Origin: Saccharibacillus kuerlensis DSM 22868
GTDB lineage: Bacteria; Bacillota; Bacilli; Paenibacillales; Paenibacillaceae
Reading direction: 5' to 3'
Assembly: GCF_000378145.1 (NCBI RefSeq)
Contig: NZ_KB899277.1
Location: forward strand, 186,001-250,000
Length of the DNA: 64,000 bases
Part shown: positions 60,898 to 64,000 of the stretch, one piece after another
How the letters are laid out: each line of letters begins with the position of its first letter
Position numbering within the stretch: position 1 is the first letter of the stretch
The notes under the pieces: model-generated
Seen by the model: only the letters and a program-made list of their open reading frames with translations
The model's database searches: none
Told to the model about the DNA's origin: nothing
Program-made: the position numbers and the translations under genes

Positions 60898-62430
60898 TTA
60901 ACTTTGTGCTTCCACAGAAGCTGGAGTGCCGACCGATCCGCTTGCTTTCTCCGATGTACTCGATCTGCCGAGAGTTCTTGTGTGTTCCAGATGCTTGCGG
61001 AAAGCGTACATGACGATCAGATGCAGCTTGGCCTGTGTATATTTGTACAGGAACCAAGGCATAGCCGGCAGATAATCGTGGATCGCTACGACACAGTCGC
61101 TCGTTTCCGGAATCATCAGAAACTCCAGCCTGCCGGAATGAGCGTCTTTCGCATTCGCAAACATTCCGCCTGTAATCAGATATACCGCCCGATCTTCACC
61201 GCTTTTGACAGGATCATAGCTCAATTCAAGGATTGGCCTGCTCAAAAAGCGGATATATACCCGGCTGACGCCATCTTCTCCCGTATGAACCCGGATAAAC
61301 GGGCCCAGCGCTTTGCCCAACCATTCGAGATAATACTGACCTGCCCAATGCGCATCCTTGCCTTCCGGCAGCGTAACCCGTTGAACCGAACGGACACTGG
61401 ATTTTTTTACAGCTGTCGCAGTTAGCGTCGGCTTCGACTTTTCGGGCTTCGACGATTCCTGACTTTTGCGCTCGGCTTCGACTTTTTCTTGACGTTCTTT
61501 ATCCAGCGCTGCTTGAGCCGCCTCTTTGAACGAGGTTTGTCCGTTGCTGATCCCGTCCACCATTCGTTCGGGGTTCGCCACCATGGGATGAATTAGACTT
61601 TCGATCAGTGGGTACGCCATCTCGCGGGTCGATCCGGTAATGAGCGTGACCCATATTTTCGACAAATTCACAGTTAGAAACGGAACATCGATAAACCGAC
61701 GCTTCACTCCCAATACTTCCGACATTTGCCGCAGCATTTCTTTATAACTCATCACATCGGGGCCGCCTACATCAACCGCCCGTCCTTTTACTTCCTCATT
61801 GCCGATGCTGTTCTTAAGAGCATTCAAGACATCGTCCAGGGCAATGGCATGCGTCTCGGTCCGTGTCCAAGTTGGAAGCGTCATAATCGGCAGTCTCTGT
61901 ACCAGCTTATATAAAATAGGGAAAGATGAACCCTGCGGGCCTACGATCAGTCCGGCACGAATTGTCGTTACGGGAACTCCTGACGATTCGAGAATACGCT
62001 GCACTTCCAGGCGGCTTCTCAAGTGACGGGACAATTTTTCTTCCGGAAGATCTTCGGGTACGATTCCGCTCAGGTACACGATATGACCAATGCCATTCTT
62101 CCGTGCCGCACGAGCAAAATTATCGGCCAAGATCGCATCCATGTCTTCAAAATTCCCTTGAGTAAGCTTGGCTGTCGGCATCATGGAATGAATCAGGTAG
62201 AATGCATAGTCTGCTCCTTGAAGAGCTTCAAGCGCATCGCCCGTCGAATAAAAATCGCAGCTTCTCCATTCCACATGCTCTTCGTTTTCTTTCGAGTCTC
62301 CGTGGCGGGAAAGAGCAATAACATCATAATCTTCCTTTAGCTTTTTCAGCAGGTTTTGTCCGATATAACCGCTGGCTCCGGTTAAAATGACTTTTGGACG
62401 TTCCTTGTTCACGATTGGCGTAGTCTCCAT
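60898..62430 (-). CDS. NAD(P)H-binding protein with C-terminal DUF2867
   Basis: A 510-residue protein. Residues 10-290 are an atypical SDR/NmrA-like Rossmann domain with VILTGASGYIGQNLLKKLKEDYDVIALSRHGD, GADYAFYLIHSM and a GRAVDVGGPDVMSYKEML segment. A Lys/Glu/Ser-rich linker (about 300-355) leads to a C-terminal DUF2867 domain (GQYYLEWLGKALGPFIRVH... LEFLMIPETSDCVVAIHDYLPAMPWFLYKYTQAKLHLIVMYAF). YbjT-like proteins share this build; their reaction is not established. The ATG at 62430 has AAGGTG upstream. The long charged linker looks like a lineage-specific insertion. Confidence 0.83.
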   Translation of the reverse strand: METTPIVNKERPKVILTGASGYIGQNLLKKLKEDYDVIALSRHGDSKENEEHVEWRSCDFYSTGDALEALQGADYAFYLIHSMMPTAKLTQGNFEDMDAILADNFARAARKNGIGHIVYLSGIVPEDLPEEKLSRHLRSRLEVQRILESSGVPVTTIRAGLIVGPQGSSFPILYKLVQRLPIMTLPTWTRTETHAIALDDVLNALKNSIGNEEVKGRAVDVGGPDVMSYKEMLRQMSEVLGVKRRFIDVPFLTVNLSKIWVTLITGSTREMAYPLIESLIHPMVANPERMVDGISNGQTSFKEAAQAALDKERQEKVEAERKSQESSKPEKSKPTLTATAVKKSSVRSVQRVTLPEGKDAHWAGQYYLEWLGKALGPFIRVHTGEDGVSRVYIRFLSRPILELSYDPVKSGEDRAVYLITGGMFANAKDAHSGRLEFLMIPETSDCVVAIHDYLPAMPWFLYKYTQAKLHLIVMYAFRKHLEHTRTLGRSSTSEKASGSVGTPASVEAQS

Positions 62431-62519
62431 ATGCACACCTTCTTTGTTTGAGATTTCTCGGATGACCTTGAACGCAGCCCGGCCGCCGCTTTCTGTTCAT
62501 TACCCGCTCTCCCAGAAAA

Positions 62520-62561
62520 GAACCCGTTCTTCGGCTTGTCATCCGAGAGAACGGGTTTTTT
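62520..62561 (-). terminator. Intrinsic terminator of the metallophosphatase gene
   Basis: AACCCGTTCTTCGG (62521-62534) pairs with CCGAGAGAACGGGTT (62543-62557) with a small bulge. It lies 43 bp after the minus-strand stop at 62604. Confidence 0.7.
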
Positions 62562-62603
62562 GAAACTAACTATAAGAGAAATCAATTTTAAGCTTCCATG
62601 CTG

Positions 62604-63335
62604 TTAGTTCTTTAGACCGCGATAGCGTCCGGTCCGGAGTTCCTGTACGTAGGCATCCAGCTCAGGCATCTCCGCTTCAACTGCCTGACGAACAGCCAGA
62701 GCAATATCGTAAGGTACGCGTGCAAACGTCAGATCAAATTTCGTTTTGCGCCGTTCTCCGAGTTCACCTTCCAAAATGGCATAAGACGCTTGAGTCATAT
62801 CGAGCGGATTGCCTACGCTGCCGGCATTGAACAGCATGCGCCCTTCCATAATCTGCATATAAGCGTTGTGGATATCGCCATAGCCGGCCACGTCCGCTTT
62901 GATCGGTTCCAGACTGAGGTCGGAAGGTTCGAACAAGCTGAGCTTGCGCTCGTAATCGTCCCAAGGTTGAACCCGCTCGAAAGCGCTGCGCGGCGAAGCA
63001 TGGAACAGCCGGACGTACCGTCCGCTCATCATAAATTCGATCGAGAAAGGAAGCGAACGCAAATAATTAAGACGTTCTTCTCCTAGGAGACGCTGGTGCC
63101 AAGCAAGCGTTTGAAATTCTGTCGGCTGCGGCGTGAATTCATCCCAGTTTCCCCGTACTGTATATTTGCAGTGCTTGCGAATCAGATCGATCACTACATC
63201 CGAGCTTGGACCTTTGCCGACCAGGTCTCCCAGACAGTAAATGTCCGCAATTCCTCGGCTTTCGATATCTTCGAGCACCGCTTCCAGTGCGGGAAGATTG
63301 CCGTGAATATCGGATATAATCGCTATTTTAGTCAT
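62604..63335 (-). CDS. Metallophosphoesterase (YfcE/DUF-type phosphatase)
   Basis: A 243-residue calcineurin-like phosphoesterase. Metal motifs in order: IISDIHGN (Asp, His), YCLGDLVGKGP (GD), TVRGNWDE (GN[HW]D variant with Trp), LFHASPR and GYGDIHNAYM (the GH-type final motif appears as GDIH). It resembles small phosphodiesterases of the YfcE/MJ0936 group. The substrate is unknown. GGGGGA precedes the ATG. The replacement of His by Trp after GN is worth noting because that His normally aids catalysis. Confidence 0.86.
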   Translation of the reverse strand: MTKIAIISDIHGNLPALEAVLEDIESRGIADIYCLGDLVGKGPSSDVVIDLIRKHCKYTVRGNWDEFTPQPTEFQTLAWHQRLLGEERLNYLRSLPFSIEFMMSGRYVRLFHASPRSAFERVQPWDDYERKLSLFEPSDLSLEPIKADVAGYGDIHNAYMQIMEGRMLFNAGSVGNPLDMTQASYAILEGELGERRKTKFDLTFARVPYDIALAVRQAVEAEMPELDAYVQELRTGRYRGLKN

Positions 63336-63396
63336 CGGTAATCCCCCGTTTGATGTCGAATTGCCTCGGTGTCGAACTTTTTATAATTTTTCAACA

Positions 63397-63978
63397 CTAG
63401 AAGTCAAGGCCGCGAACTTTCGCAAATATCATTTCATTTACAAGTGTATCATCTTCTTCAAGCTTCCAATTTCGCAGAACACCCTCCAAAGTGAAGCCTG
63501 CGCGTTCGGCAACAGCCGCACTGCGCTTATTTCGGTCATCACAGCGAATTTCGACCCGGTTTGCTTCCAAATATCGGGCGGCAAAATCCGTCAGACCGTG
63601 TACCGCCTCCGTAACCAGTCCTTTTCCTGCGTAAGAGGTACGAATCCAGTAACCGATCTCGAACCGCCGTGCCCTCCAGTCGAACCGATGCAGCCCGCTT
63701 GCGCCCAGGATTAATCCCGTTTCCCGTTCGGTCATCAGCATCATCATGTCGGTCCGCTCCAGAAAATGCAGCCGTTTGAGGCGCACAAGCTGCTCCGTTT
63801 CTTCCGGCTCCGGCAGAATACGCGCAAACGGCAGGAACGGCGACAATTCCTGCTGGCTTTCACGAATCGCCGCATTCAACTCCGCCCCGTCACCGGGAAG
63901 GGTTGCACGGATCAACAGACGCTCCGTTTCGAACCGATCGGGAAAATCGAGCATAATGGGGTGTGTTTTGACACTCAT
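63397..63978 (-). CDS. RimJ/RimL-type GNAT acetyltransferase
   Basis: A 193-residue GNAT protein of the ribosomal-protein acetyltransferase (RimJ/RimL/SpeG-like) group: LDFPDRFETERLLIRATLPGDGAELNAAI, LGLHRFDWRARRFEIGYWIRTSYAGKGLVTEAVHGLTDFA with the acyl-CoA loop, and NRVEIRCDDRNKRSAAVAERAGFTLEGVLRN. The substrate is not predictable from sequence. AAGGAG precedes the ATG, so the gene is complete within the window. Confidence 0.9.
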   Translation of the reverse strand: MSVKTHPIMLDFPDRFETERLLIRATLPGDGAELNAAIRESQQELSPFLPFARILPEPEETEQLVRLKRLHFLERTDMMMLMTERETGLILGASGLHRFDWRARRFEIGYWIRTSYAGKGLVTEAVHGLTDFAARYLEANRVEIRCDDRNKRSAAVAERAGFTLEGVLRNWKLEEDDTLVNEMIFAKVRGLDF

Positions 63979-64000
63979 GGCTTTTCTCTCCTTCTCTTCT

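Noticed and set aside
1-64000. CRISPR arrays, tRNA or rRNA genes, insertion sequences, prophage
   Set aside because: Looked for repeated spacers, cloverleaf stems, transposase or integrase motifs and terminal repeats; found none. Only short tandem repeats at 18626 and 56686 are present.

Overview
The window looks like chromosome of a Paenibacillus-type Bacillota. The base composition is balanced, Shine-Dalgarno sequences are strong (AAGGAGG class) and GTG and TTG starts are frequent. It carries abrB with Spo0A boxes, a sigma-D promoter, GlnR/TnrA boxes, a cre site, Fur and Per boxes, HelD, and large GH31 and GH3 glycosidases. I see no rRNA, tRNA, CRISPR array, insertion sequence or prophage. 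Genes lie on both strands in short operons, most of them closed by intrinsic terminators.

Layout. 1-8.1 kb: acetyl esterase and macro-domain protein, a DUF2500 protein, a membrane-anchored DsbA-like thioredoxin, a small transaldolase, a DUF418 membrane protein divergent from an OmpR-type two-component system. 8.2-16.5 kb: a MarR regulator, a metallo-beta-lactamase-fold hydrolase, then a GH3 and a GH31 (alpha-xylosidase) with a divergent AraC regulator and a cre site, probably a xyloglucan or xylo-oligosaccharide unit. 16.5-24.7 kb: a chemoreceptor, HelD, a cysteine-rich Csp copper-storage protein, an aromatic-acid-exporter-like protein, and a two-gene threonine/serine exporter. 24.7-30.9 kb: nitrate assimilation, with nasB-nasC divergent from a nasA nitrate transporter.

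31-48.6 kb: epimerase-like protein, KdgK, a YneQ-like protein, a LOV-domain histidine kinase, 6-phosphogluconolactonase, a degenerate aminoglycoside-phosphotransferase-fold protein, a Fur-boxed heme-degrading monooxygenase, small unknown proteins, an alpha/beta hydrolase-DUF1361-HAD operon, a secreted PQQ-propeller protein, an M20 dipeptidase, DegV and a DUF4261-like protein. 48.8-64 kb: MFS transporter, lone OppD, glutaminase, a coupled HD phosphohydrolase-histidine phosphatase pair, a TVP38 membrane protein, AbrB, a Btr-like AraC/binding-protein fusion, Fur with a Per box, an NAD(P)H-binding protein, a metallophosphatase and a RimJ/RimL-type acetyltransferase.

The most striking structure is in the 423-bp nasB/nasA intergenic region. 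On both strands the leader RNA carries two hairpins with six-base loops of the form A-N-N-G-N-N, and the second hairpin overlaps an intrinsic terminator. This is the published pattern of an ANTAR-protein antitermination target. The same region has two GlnR/TnrA boxes 73 bp apart. One is centred about 50 bp upstream of the predicted nasB start and the other covers the nasA -35 element. I read this as nitrogen control at initiation combined with nitrate-sensing control at elongation, applied symmetrically to transporter and reductase. The ANTAR regulator is not in the window.
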